A program made the position numbers and the translations under genes. Below the pieces are notes generated by a model. The model saw nothing but the letters and a program-made list of their open reading frames with translations, had not been told where the DNA came from and did not search any database. A DNA stretch of 37,628 nucleotides from a virus. Below are positions 28,742-36,354 of this stretch, piece by piece (positions within the stretch are counted from its first letter, which is position 1; the number at the start of each line of letters is the position of its first letter). The stretch is from positions 1 to 37,628 of IMG/VR virus record IMGVR_UViG_3300013133_000021; one strand, 5' to 3'.

Positions 28742-31372
28742 TTACATCCCCATTAATTCTTTGAAAGTTTTTGCTGATTTACTGTACCAATCTGTATAAC
28801 TGGCTTCCCACTCAACTGCCAATGGAACATCTCCCTGCCAATCAAATCTTTTAGACAAAAGAAATTCTTCTGATAATTTAACTACCTCCTGCATTTCCTC
28901 TGGAACACAATCAAAAGTTATACTATCATGAATTTCTATAAAAGGAAAGGATTCCATTCCCCTTCTAATCATCTCATCATCTATTGGTTGTAAAGCATCT
29001 AGAAGAAGAAGAAAGGACATTCCCTGATTATTATTATTATACAATTGATAATAATTTAGAGGACCGGGTCGTTTACACCCAAATGTTCCCACGTAACCAC
29101 CATATTCATTATAGTATTGAATCTGTTCCTTCTGCCATCTTCTTATTCCAGGATATTCATTCCAAAATTCTTCTTGAACTTTAGTTAGATGTTTTTCTGG
29201 AATATCTGAAAAACCTTCATATCTAACCATTGAAGAGGGAACAGAACCATATATTGTAGGAAATACAAATCCATTCTTACTATAATATCTTTCGTCTTTT
29301 GTTACTTCTTCCACATTTTTTTGATATATTTTTGTTGCCCATCTTCTATGAGTATCCCAAGGATTTGCTTTTTCTCCAGGATGTTCCCTTTCCCACTCAC
29401 CCATCTTAATGAGTTGCCTGGTTAGTTCTGTGTCCTTCGAGAGCATTGCAATACCTCGAACTTCCATTCCCGAGTAATCTACTTCTAAAATAATATTTCC
29501 AGGTCTTGGTATTATACACTTTCGGAAAACCTGTAATTCTGAATCATGATTAAAAACATTCTGTGAATTAGGTCCATTAGCAGAAGAGCGGTAGGTAGCT
29601 GCCACATTCATATTATATGTAGGATGAACTCTGTTATTTGCATCCAGCAACCTTTTATATTCTTTTACTTTTTTAGGAATATCGTCACATTTTTTGTACC
29701 GGAGAAGAGAAGAAACAAAATCTTTAACTTCTTTGTTTTTTGTAGTTTTTATTATGCTGGTAAAAATATCCTTATCTGTTTTTCCTCTCCCAGTCGAAGT
29801 CCGTCTATCTTTTGTTAATGGTTCCTTCCATATATTATATATTAACTCTTCTAACTGAGGGCCAGAATTTATATTAAATTTTCTTTTTTCTCCTTTCTCG
29901 TCTGGAATAGATTCAAATTTCTTAACTCCTGGGGAGTTTTCTAATTTTTCTTTTATAATATTTTTTTCTTCTGTCCACTCTTTATCTAACTTCTCCATTA
30001 CTTCTGTATCAATAAGTATTCCCCTATCCTTAAGATTTGCAAGACAGCGAAGCTTATCAGTTAACCAAGCATTAAATCTTTTTTTGTCGGGATCAACAGA
30101 AAGTTTCGCTTCTTGATTGTAGTAGGATAATATGGTATATCTGACATCCCAGCAATTATAATCTACTACATTTTCCAGAGGTTCTTTCTGAAGATCTCTT
30201 GTATCTACTACCTTTTTATAATCATGACCAGTTAACTGATATGCCTGGAATCCCAAACCGGTAGTCCCTCTATGGCAGTTAATAACATGAGCAGTTACCA
30301 TGGTATCATGAATAAAATTATTCATGGATTGCCCCAAAATATTTCTTCCCCATAACTCTTCCATATAATAGTTCTGAACTACTTTGGGGGTATCACTTGC
30401 TAGAAATCCTTTAAATGATTTTAATACTTTTTCTAATTGTTCTTCGGTAAAAACTGGTTTTCCATCTTTAAGAAAACTAATAGGAATGCACGCTGCACTT
30501 TCAACTTCATTTGTTAAAGCTATAGTAAATATTTTAGAATCTTTTTCATAACAAGATAAGTAGTTAGTTTCAAAATCATGACAACTGGGTTTTCTGGATT
30601 CTTTTATATACTCCATATAATCTATTGCTTCTTTATAATCCGTAATGAGAAGATTCCCCTCTTTTGTTAGAGGCTTTGGTAGAGGTTCTCCAAGAACAGC
30701 CAGTATATCTGCTAAATCGTTCGTAAAAACTATATCGTCTTTTTTATCTCCCCTTTCTTTTTTCTTTCTACAAAAGAAGGAAGGATGGTAAGAACATCCC
30801 ACCCAAGTTTGAAATTTTTGATTTGGGAAAATGAGTCCATGTGTTCCGGCAACAGTAAAAGAAGCTAATCCTTTAGTATTGATTAGTTCTTGAATGGCCG
30901 ATGTTCCTAGTGCTATAATTAATTCGGGTTTAGTCTCTTCTATGTCTCGTAAAAGGTTTGAATGGCAGGATAAAATTTGATTGTTGGTAGGTTTTTTGTC
31001 GTTTCCTTGACTATCCAGACCGGGAAAGCATTGAACAATATTTGTTCTGATACAATCTCGGTTTATATCCAGACCTGCAAAGTCTAGTTGTTTTCTTAAA
31101 AAACTTCCGGAAGTTCCTATAAAGGGAATACCTTCTTTATCTTCTGTTCTTCCAGGACATAATCCAACTAGGAGGATTCTCTTTTCTCCCCCTCCATATC
31201 TTTTGATTTTTGGATGTTTACACTTAGAGGAGAGTCCACAAGTTTCGCAGTTGTAAACTTTTTCTTTTTTTGGTTGTGAAGATCTTTGTCGAATTTTTTT
31301 TTCGAAGGCTTCCGGGTGTTCTTTTCGATAGATCTCTTCAGGACTAAGAAAAAAAGCTTTTTGTTTTGCCAT
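28742..31372 (-). CDS. Uracil-DNA-glycosylase / family A DNA polymerase fusion, 876 aa
   Basis: Residues 1-230: UDG-like domain with NCETCGLSSKC, LVGLCPGRTEDKEGIPFIGT and CSYHPSFF. Residues about 245-430: 3'-5' exonuclease with CHDFETN (D266, E268), NFIHDTMVTAHV and NCWDVRYT. Residues 440-876: polymerase with motif A ILEVDYSGMEVRGIA (D632), motif B RYYSKNGFVFPTIYG and motif C FPFIEIHDSITF (HDS 815-817). The same domain order is known from SPO1-type phage polymerases. It replicates the genome with the clamp and loader of this window. Start ATG 31372, next to the upstream stop. Confidence 0.92.
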   Translation of the reverse strand: MAKQKAFFLSPEEIYRKEHPEAFEKKIRQRSSQPKKEKVYNCETCGLSSKCKHPKIKRYGGGEKRILLVGLCPGRTEDKEGIPFIGTSGSFLRKQLDFAGLDINRDCIRTNIVQCFPGLDSQGNDKKPTNNQILSCHSNLLRDIEETKPELIIALGTSAIQELINTKGLASFTVAGTHGLIFPNQKFQTWVGCSYHPSFFCRKKKERGDKKDDIVFTNDLADILAVLGEPLPKPLTKEGNLLITDYKEAIDYMEYIKESRKPSCHDFETNYLSCYEKDSKIFTIALTNEVESAACIPISFLKDGKPVFTEEQLEKVLKSFKGFLASDTPKVVQNYYMEELWGRNILGQSMNNFIHDTMVTAHVINCHRGTTGLGFQAYQLTGHDYKKVVDTRDLQKEPLENVVDYNCWDVRYTILSYYNQEAKLSVDPDKKRFNAWLTDKLRCLANLKDRGILIDTEVMEKLDKEWTEEKNIIKEKLENSPGVKKFESIPDEKGEKRKFNINSGPQLEELIYNIWKEPLTKDRRTSTGRGKTDKDIFTSIIKTTKNKEVKDFVSSLLRYKKCDDIPKKVKEYKRLLDANNRVHPTYNMNVAATYRSSANGPNSQNVFNHDSELQVFRKCIIPRPGNIILEVDYSGMEVRGIAMLSKDTELTRQLIKMGEWEREHPGEKANPWDTHRRWATKIYQKNVEEVTKDERYYSKNGFVFPTIYGSVPSSMVRYEGFSDIPEKHLTKVQEEFWNEYPGIRRWQKEQIQYYNEYGGYVGTFGCKRPGPLNYYQLYNNNNQGMSFLLLLDALQPIDDEMIRRGMESFPFIEIHDSITFDCVPEEMQEVVKLSEEFLLSKRFDWQGDVPLAVEWEASYTDWYSKSAKTFKELMGM

Positions 31373-31373
31373 G

Positions 31374-31511
31374 TTAGTGAATAAAGAATTGAGCGTGTTT
31401 TATAATATCTTGGGTAAACAGAGTTAAATAATCTATGCTAGTACCCCACCCAACGTGGGTTAGAAGAGATCCAAGAAGAATTCCTGTTATCAATCCGAGT
31501 AGATATTTCAT
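31374..31511 (-). CDS. Small membrane protein, 45 aa
   Basis: ATG 31511 has AGGAAAGGATAAAA, stop TAA 31374-31376, just before the polymerase ATG. KYLLGLITGILLGSLLTHVG is one membrane segment or signal anchor. A duplicate of its start region, with ATG changed to ACG, lies near 31798-31827. Function unknown. Confidence 0.6.
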   Translation of the reverse strand: MKYLLGLITGILLGSLLTHVGWGTSIDYLTLFTQDIIKHAQFFIH

Positions 31512-31520
31512 TTTTATCCT
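31491..31520 (-). repeat. Duplicated gene-start repeat, copy A
   Basis: CAATCCGAGTAGATATTTC (plus strand) and following bases match 31798-31827 with about four differences. The repeat holds the ribosome site and first codons of the 45-aa membrane gene. Copy B reads KHLLGLLLQAIV after ACG instead of ATG and then stops. Confidence 0.65.
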
Positions 31521-31800
31521 TTCCTAAAAAGCCGGCGGGCAGGATTCGGGATAGCTAACTTGGAACTCTAATCATACTGCAACTTGTAATCATGCCAACA
31601 CCGCCGCCGGTCTTATTTACCTTTCAAAATGCAAACAGGCAATCCCGATTACGTTCGCTATATTCCACGAATACCCACAACTCCAAGATAGGTACGGGAT
31701 AAGGGGGCAGATTTATTGTATGTTGCCAAACGCATCGTAGCATAGCATACTCACTTGGAATCACCTTATCGTTGCGTTAGACGATTGCCTGTAAGAGCAA
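31512..31800 (-). ncRNA. Structured non-coding segment, possible RNA or leader
   Basis: About 290 bases without an ORF and richer in G+C than its surroundings. Inverted repeats (minus strand): a perfect 10-bp pair ACAGGCAATC / GATTGCCTGT (31783-31792 and 31635-31644) enclosing nested pairs TCCAAG/CTTGGA, GTATG/CATAC and ATCGT/ACGAT. At its 3' end a 7-bp pair CCGGCGG / CCGCCGG encloses 65 bases and is followed by TTTTT, 11 bases before the ATG of the next gene. The order fits a leader with a terminator-like end, or an independent small RNA. No known riboswitch, tRNA or group I core was recognised. Confidence 0.5.
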
Positions 31801-31827
31801 TCCGAGTAAATGTTTCGTTTTTATCTT
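31798..31827 (-). repeat. Duplicated gene-start repeat, copy B
   Basis: Imperfect copy of 31491-31520. The start codon is ACG and the frame closes after 13 codons, so it is a remnant. The structured segment lies exactly between the two copies, as after a duplication or an insertion. Confidence 0.6.
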
Positions 31828-32021
31828 TTTCCTGCTTTTGGAATTCTGACCATCTTCGAAAATGAGTTAACATATATAATTCTTCCAAAAGTATCTTTTA
31901 AAATCCAACTATCTCCAGTTGCAACAGGAATATGGAGAACTTCTAGTTCATGTTCTGATTCAACATTTTCCCAGTAGATATTGACTCTATCCCCAACCAG
32001 AATTAATTCTTTTTGTTCCAT
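31821..32021 (-). CDS. Hypothetical protein, 66 aa
   Basis: Small beta-rich protein (ELILVGDRVNIYWENVESEH, SWILKDTFGRIIYVN) of SH3-like appearance. ATG 32021 follows AGAGGATAAAAATT. Its 3' end overlaps copy B of the duplicated repeat. No family recognised. Confidence 0.6.
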   Translation of the reverse strand: MEQKELILVGDRVNIYWENVESEHELEVLHIPVATGDSWILKDTFGRIIYVNSFSKMVRIPKAGKR

Positions 32022-32026
32022 AATTT

Positions 32027-32323
32027 TTATCCTCTTCCAATTACAGCGACTGCTTTACCTTGACAATCGAGAGAAACTTTTTTAATTCTTTCTTTACCAA
32101 GTTTAAGTTTTCTGGCTTCTTTGCGAGTTCTAAACACTTTAGCTTCTGAAAGGCATGGAGTACTGTGGTCTTGATAATCTACCAAGTATTCTCGGGATTC
32201 AGTATCAAATAATACCCAACCATGTTGCTGTTTTGTAGTAACAGGCTCTTTCTTCTTGGAGAACAAAGCTACAATTTTTTTAAGTAGTCCATAAAACCTT
32301 TGTATTGCTTTTGATTTATTCAT
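32027..32323 (-). CDS. Hypothetical protein, 98 aa
   Basis: Basic N-terminal helix (FYGLLKKIVALFSKKKEP) followed by a compact part HGWVLFDTESREYLVDYQDH, then TRKEARKLKLGKERIKKVSL, which looks like a small phage decoration of unknown type. ATG 32323 overlaps the clamp gene end by 8 bases. Family unknown. Confidence 0.6.
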   Translation of the reverse strand: MNKSKAIQRFYGLLKKIVALFSKKKEPVTTKQQHGWVLFDTESREYLVDYQDHSTPCLSEAKVFRTRKEARKLKLGKERIKKVSLDCQGKAVAVIGRG

Positions 32324-33353
32324 TTTCCACCTTTGTTTGAATTAGTATTTGTAGTTTTCCAGCATCCAGAAGAACTACTTTATCTTCCAGATGATACAAA
32401 AATCTTCCTTTACTATACAAAAGAACCTCATAAAGAAGAGTTGGATTTATGATAAATTCAAATTCACCAACTGATGTTTCCAGTTCAACCTCTTCATTAA
32501 GAGTTCCACTCATTTTACTTTCAGAGAACAGAGAGCATATTTGATCTTTCACTTTAAACTTAAGTTCCCGATCATAAAAATCTACCCCACCCAGAAAACT
32601 TTTTAGATGTTTTTCCAGAAGTTCTTTCAAATCTACTTTGAACTTTAATTCTACATACTCTTCTTTGTTTATTTGATCGAAGTACTTTTGAAGATCTGGA
32701 TAGCCCCCGGAGTAGGTGACCGTTTCTATTATTGATCCATCTTTAAGAATTACATAAAATCTGTCTTTTACAAGCCCATACTCAACTATATTTTCCTTCT
32801 CTCTAAGAATAATATCTGCAAATTTTGTTGGTATAGTACAACCGGCTATATCGGCAAAGTGTTCTAAGTCATATTTATGAATTCGCCATCGATCTGTACT
32901 AAACACTTTATTAATCTCTATTCGAATTCCACACATAGAACCGGAGGTCTTCTCTTTGCATACCCCAAATCTGCACTTATACATTCCCTCAAATAAATCC
33001 CTACACGAATCTACACTTTTGATATTTTCAGGAATAAACAATTTAAGATCTCTGGGTTTTCCTATATTAAATTTTCCTTCCAGATGAGTAGTACTTACAG
33101 ATAGAGAAGATTCTTTAATTTTCATTTTCACTTCGTCTGAACTTATGTTCTGGAGAAGATTTAAAAAGGAATCAGCTTTAACTGAAAAAGATTCTTCAGG
33201 AAGCGGACTGGAAGTATATATTGAAACAACTCCGTCTGTTGCGGCTAACGTTCCTTTATTAAAATGAAAATTTCCAAAATCTGGAACAAAAGAAGAAGGA
33301 TTAGTTGCCGAAGCAACTAACTCTAATTTTTTAACTAATTCTTTTCGGTCCAT
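32316..33353 (-). CDS. Sliding-clamp-like protein (DnaN-type), 345 aa
   Basis: Start at ATG 33353 with AAAGGAATATA. ATG 33368 has none. NFHFNKGTLAATDGVVSIYT, FSVKADSFLNLLQNISSDEV and KMKIKESSLSVSTTHLEGKF follow the first clamp domain. GEFEFIINPTLLYEVLLYSK with the closing HLEDKVVLLD and ILIQTKV match the last. The length is near bacterial beta clamp. A middle insert with CRFGVCKEKTSGSMCG carries three cysteines. With clamp loader and PolA-type polymerase it completes the replication core. Assigned by pattern, not by search. Confidence 0.7.
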   Translation of the reverse strand: MDRKELVKKLELVASATNPSSFVPDFGNFHFNKGTLAATDGVVSIYTSSPLPEESFSVKADSFLNLLQNISSDEVKMKIKESSLSVSTTHLEGKFNIGKPRDLKLFIPENIKSVDSCRDLFEGMYKCRFGVCKEKTSGSMCGIRIEINKVFSTDRWRIHKYDLEHFADIAGCTIPTKFADIILREKENIVEYGLVKDRFYVILKDGSIIETVTYSGGYPDLQKYFDQINKEEYVELKFKVDLKELLEKHLKSFLGGVDFYDRELKFKVKDQICSLFSESKMSGTLNEEVELETSVGEFEFIINPTLLYEVLLYSKGRFLYHLEDKVVLLDAGKLQILIQTKVENE

Positions 33354-33369
33354 TATATTCCTTTCCATA

Positions 33370-34410
33370 TTAAAAAAATCTTTTCTGAATAGAAAGTTTC
33401 TTTACTGGAACACTCCTCATAAATTCTCCCACATCTACAAAGTATGCTATATTCGCATCCCATCTTCGTTCCCAAGATTCTTCAAGATCTTCCAGTTTGA
33501 ATCCTTTCATCTCAAGATAGTATAAAACTTGTTTAATTACTTCTTCTGGGAAAATCTTGGTAAAATGAGGATTCCCGGGGTTATACTTTGATTTGGTAGA
33601 AAGGGTTAGCGAGAGAGGAGTTTTACTATAATCTAGAGTTTTTCCATCCTTCTTAAATTTTGGAACATAAATTCCACCATACGCCGCATGCTTGATCCAG
33701 GTCGTCGAATCGCAACTATTCCACGCATAACGAAGCATTAGATCTACGGAAGTAATAGCAAAGCCATGGGTTCTAATCTTCTGTTTTGAATTTTGTATTA
33801 GGGAAAATATTGGATCTCCATGCTCCAAGACAAATCTATTTTTTGTTACATCTTGACCCAGACCACCAATGCCAATATACTCATAATTATCCATATACTT
33901 CTTCAGCCATTTGATATCTTCTCCAAAGTGATAAACTGGCATGGGTTTTAGACCATAGGATTCAAGAAGTTTTTGATTATCCCAAGTTCTTTCCGGGTTG
34001 AAGATAACATCTATATTTACATATACGTCAAGCTGGTTCTTATATTTGTTAACAAACTCTACATACCTTTTAATAAAATTCTTAACTTCCTGAGTATCGT
34101 AGTAAGACCAGTCTGCTATAGATCGGAAATCTTGTTTCTGAATTACCCTGGTATTATCTTGATTATTTTTACCATCCTCTCTCTTTTTCTGCCCCAGTTT
34201 AATAGCATTAGTAACTAAAGAATATGCTCCTGAATCTAGTAGAATTTTAATTTCTGGATGAGCACTTAAAAGTTTAGTTACTTTATTTTCGTTATAGAAA
34301 GTTTCGAGAGAGAAGATTTTTCCCTCATAAATGAGAGGAAATCTACTTTCAATCCCTTTTTTCGATCCGTTGGTTAACAGATTAGCCAGATGTATTTTCT
34401 GTACACTCAT
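33370..34410 (-). CDS. dpdA: DpdA-like 7-deazaguanine DNA transglycosylase, 346 aa
   Basis: Relative of tRNA-guanine transglycosylase. LLDSGAYS (D59) and YVNIDVIFNP (D134) fit the base-binding acidic residues. IGIGGLG (180-185) and HGFAIT (215-220) line the barrel. SCDSTTW (D234) is at the place of the nucleophilic Asp. The zinc cysteines of bacterial TGT are not seen. In phages DpdA exchanges guanine in DNA for preQ0 or a related base. QueC is the adjacent upstream gene. No ribosome site precedes the ATG, but TATAAT ends six bases before it. Confidence 0.85.
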   Translation of the reverse strand: MSVQKIHLANLLTNGSKKGIESRFPLIYEGKIFSLETFYNENKVTKLLSAHPEIKILLDSGAYSLVTNAIKLGQKKREDGKNNQDNTRVIQKQDFRSIADWSYYDTQEVKNFIKRYVEFVNKYKNQLDVYVNIDVIFNPERTWDNQKLLESYGLKPMPVYHFGEDIKWLKKYMDNYEYIGIGGLGQDVTKNRFVLEHGDPIFSLIQNSKQKIRTHGFAITSVDLMLRYAWNSCDSTTWIKHAAYGGIYVPKFKKDGKTLDYSKTPLSLTLSTKSKYNPGNPHFTKIFPEEVIKQVLYYLEMKGFKLEDLEESWERRWDANIAYFVDVGEFMRSVPVKKLSIQKRFF

Positions 34411-34416
34411 ATCAAT

Positions 34417-34422
34417 ATTATA
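34417..34422 (-). promoter_or_regulatory. Possible -10 element for a leaderless dpdA transcript
   Basis: TATAAT followed by six bases (ATTGAT) and the dpdA ATG, so transcription would begin at or next to the A of the start codon. No clear -35 lies 16-18 bases upstream. The preceding gene ends only 18 bases before the ATG. Chance occurrence in AT-rich DNA cannot be excluded. Confidence 0.35.
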
Positions 34423-34428
34423 CTCAAA

Positions 34429-35085
34429 TTAGGTTTCAATCGTCCGGAATATATGAAAAATTCTATCCTTTTCCACACAGTTAGAGCACTGGCCGCATTC
34501 AGTAGGACCACCTCTAAAACAACTCCAAGTATCTTCTTTTCCAAATCCCTCTTGGACTAGTTCCCAATAAACCTGCTCTTTGCTCATGGTATTTTCTTGT
34601 CCTTCTGCAAGTATGGGAATGATTTGAACTTGGCGTTTATTTTCCGTAGTATAAGACCATACAGCTTCCAGCAACTTTGCAAAGGGTACTGTACTGTCAT
34701 AGAAGCTATGATTCTTGTTTGGAATTTTTGAATGGCCTTTACTTCCGGTAACTATAATATCTGCTCCGATGGTATCGGCATAAGCAATAATGGTTCCAAG
34801 AAGGGCGAGATTTCTACAGGGAGTATAAACGTCTTGATTCTCTTTACTTTCCCCGGAAATCATACCACCAGAATCCCATAGATAGTTTATCTGAATTACT
34901 TTAAGACGTTCTATCTCAAGTTGGCGGGCTATGTTAATAGCATATTTGTATTCTTGTTCTTTGCAGATTTGGTTGTAGTCTACAAAAATCCCGTAGAATT
35001 CTGCATCGGGCCAGCGACGCTTTGCGTATATGACTGCGAGAGTACTATCTGCTCCACCACTGATTGTCAGTAAGATTTTTTGCAT
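34429..35085 (-). CDS. queC: QueC, 7-cyano-7-deazaguanine synthase, 218 aa
   Basis: ILLTISGGADSTLAVIYAKR holds the PP-loop (SGGADS, 9-14). YTPCRNLALLGTIIAYADTI and IVTGSKGHSKIPNKNHSFYD keep the QueC core. The end WSCFRGGPTECGQCSNC gives the four zinc cysteines. QueC turns 7-carboxy-7-deazaguanine into preQ0 with ATP and ammonia. Directly followed by dpdA, so product and user are co-expressed. SD AAGGAAACTAAG upstream of ATG 35085. Confidence 0.9.
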   Translation of the reverse strand: MQKILLTISGGADSTLAVIYAKRRWPDAEFYGIFVDYNQICKEQEYKYAINIARQLEIERLKVIQINYLWDSGGMISGESKENQDVYTPCRNLALLGTIIAYADTIGADIIVTGSKGHSKIPNKNHSFYDSTVPFAKLLEAVWSYTTENKRQVQIIPILAEGQENTMSKEQVYWELVQEGFGKEDTWSCFRGGPTECGQCSNCVEKDRIFHIFRTIET

Positions 35086-35180
35086 TTTCTTAGTTTCCTT
35101 GATCTATTTTCTCTTACTCTTTTTATTCCTCGCTCTCCAGATTTCTTTCCTTGTGCAAACTTTTGTAGTTCTCCTCTCAT
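35067..35180 (-). CDS. Very small basic protein, 37 aa
   Basis: ATG 35180 follows CGGGGGGCGAAGAG, stop TGA 35067-35069 overlapping the queC start by 19 bases. Sequence RGELQKFAQGKKSGERGIKR and more Arg/Lys, a likely nucleic-acid or acidic-protein binder. It would couple translation into queC. Codon content is plain, so the call is tentative. Confidence 0.4.
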   Translation of the reverse strand: MRGELQKFAQGKKSGERGIKRVRENRSRKLRKCKKSY

Positions 35181-35220
35181 CTCTTCGCCCCCCGCAAAAG
35201 TCAAACTTTATTTCTAATAC

Positions 35221-36174
35221 TTACAACTCTCCATCCAACATCATCCTAATCAACTCATAGTATCTTGGTTCCCTATAATTAAACATAGAAACCTGAAAAT
35301 AATCTGTCATATATGCCTCGTTGAAGTATATCTCTGCATTAATCCTCTTAAACTTCTCTACCCACTCTTTTGGATTCTCCACTTTAATGGTTAGAACTGG
35401 AGCAACCTTTTCCCCAATAAACTGAATCTTATCAGAGTGTAACGCTTGACAATTTCTCTCTATCTGTTCTCTACTAATAGGATTGTCCAAAGCTTTATTT
35501 AAACTAAGAAACTGTGGGATTAAAGAAGTATGAGGAGTCTGATTTACTTCATCATACTTCATATAATTTCTTATACTCAGATAATCTCCGGTATCTATGA
35601 AGTATTTTTCTGCTTTAGAATCGTATAGAACGATACCAAGAACTGGTAACCCACCAAGTATTTTTGAAGAGGATAAGATTATTATATTCGCTTCAATAGG
35701 AAGCGGGTAGAAACCAAAACCACTAATGCAATCTACAATTTTCAGTTCATACTGAGCAAGAGAAGGGGGGGCAATAAAAGTAAACTGGCTGCTGCTGGTT
35801 TCAAATTGAACATAATAAAAGAATGATTTTCCTGGAGTAGATTTTTCTTCTTCAGATAAGAAAAGTTGTTTTGCTATCTTTTCTGCTCGTGCACAAAAAG
35901 TTCCCCCATTCTCAAAGAATCTTGAAGTTAAGTCTCTGGATAAACTTCTAAGGACAGTTTCAATAGCACTCGTTCCACTTCCTTGAGTGAATAGAATATT
36001 ATATCTATCTGGTATGTTAAACCTTTCTCGAAGTTTCTTCTTAGTATCTGCATATAGTTCTTGAAACTCCTTACTTCGATGGCTAAAAGTAATATCTACT
36101 CGAAACGATTGGGGAATCGGTCCAGGACTATATAATTTCTTTTCCGGCAGAATATCTAAGTATTTTTTTAACAT
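35221..36174 (-). CDS. Class-V-type PLP-dependent aminotransferase-like enzyme, 317 aa
   Basis: Begins like alanine-glyoxylate/serine aminotransferases: LYSPGPIPQSF, TFSHRSKEFQELY, ILFTQGSGTSAIETVLRSL. IVDCISGFGFYPLPI supplies the Asp over the PLP ring. IIILSSSKILGGLPVLGIVL has the likely Schiff-base Lys (SSSK). NQTPHTSLIPQFLSLNKALD is the typical C-terminal block. It is shorter than the usual 360-400 residues. The amino acceptor is unknown. Placed upstream of queC and dpdA, it could act on a deazapurine side chain. The ribosome site GGAG sits in a small hairpin (ATTAC-CGGA-GTAAT). Confidence 0.8.
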   Translation of the reverse strand: MLKKYLDILPEKKLYSPGPIPQSFRVDITFSHRSKEFQELYADTKKKLRERFNIPDRYNILFTQGSGTSAIETVLRSLSRDLTSRFFENGGTFCARAEKIAKQLFLSEEEKSTPGKSFFYYVQFETSSSQFTFIAPPSLAQYELKIVDCISGFGFYPLPIEANIIILSSSKILGGLPVLGIVLYDSKAEKYFIDTGDYLSIRNYMKYDEVNQTPHTSLIPQFLSLNKALDNPISREQIERNCQALHSDKIQFIGEKVAPVLTIKVENPKEWVEKFKRINAEIYFNEAYMTDYFQVSMFNYREPRYYELIRMMLDGEL

Positions 36175-36189
36175 ACATTACTCCGGTAA

Positions 36190-36328
36190 TTATTCCTTCC
36201 TTAATATGGAAATGAACCCCTCTGTCTTGGCCTTCGACTTTATATTAATAGTTCTCTTGGCGACGTCAGCAGCTTGGCGCCTGCTTCTTACCGGTATTAC
36301 GCCGGAGGTTTGGTGAGAACTGGACCAT
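36190..36328 (-). pseudogene. Short basic ORF requiring a +1 shift, or a structured leader
   Basis: From ATG 36328 (GTGGATTTGAAC upstream) one frame reads VQFSPNLRRNTGKKQAP and stops after 20 codons. The frame one base on continues AADVAKRTINIKSKAKTEGF and then ISILRKE to TAA at 36190-36192. The whole is 46 codons plus one base. The same 180-base gap is G+C-richer than its neighbours and has an inverted repeat AGTTCTC / GAGAACT with CCGG and GGCGCC pairs inside, so an RNA element before the aminotransferase gene is an alternative. Confidence 0.4.
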
Positions 36329-36354
36329 GTTCAAATCCACTTCTACTAGTAAAC

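Noticed and set aside
31512-31800. Group I intron or tRNA cluster in the structured segment
   Set aside because: No P7-type core sequence, no interrupted gene on either side, and no cloverleaf with a T-loop could be fitted. The 7-bp CCGGCGG pair encloses 65 bases but inner arms do not match a tRNA.
36230-36350. A tRNA gene, suggested by GTTCAAATCC and the AGTTCTC/GAGAACT pair
   Set aside because: The five bases either side of TTCAAAT do not pair (only the closing G-C does), no D-arm or anticodon arm of correct size fits, and no CCA or discriminator lies in place.
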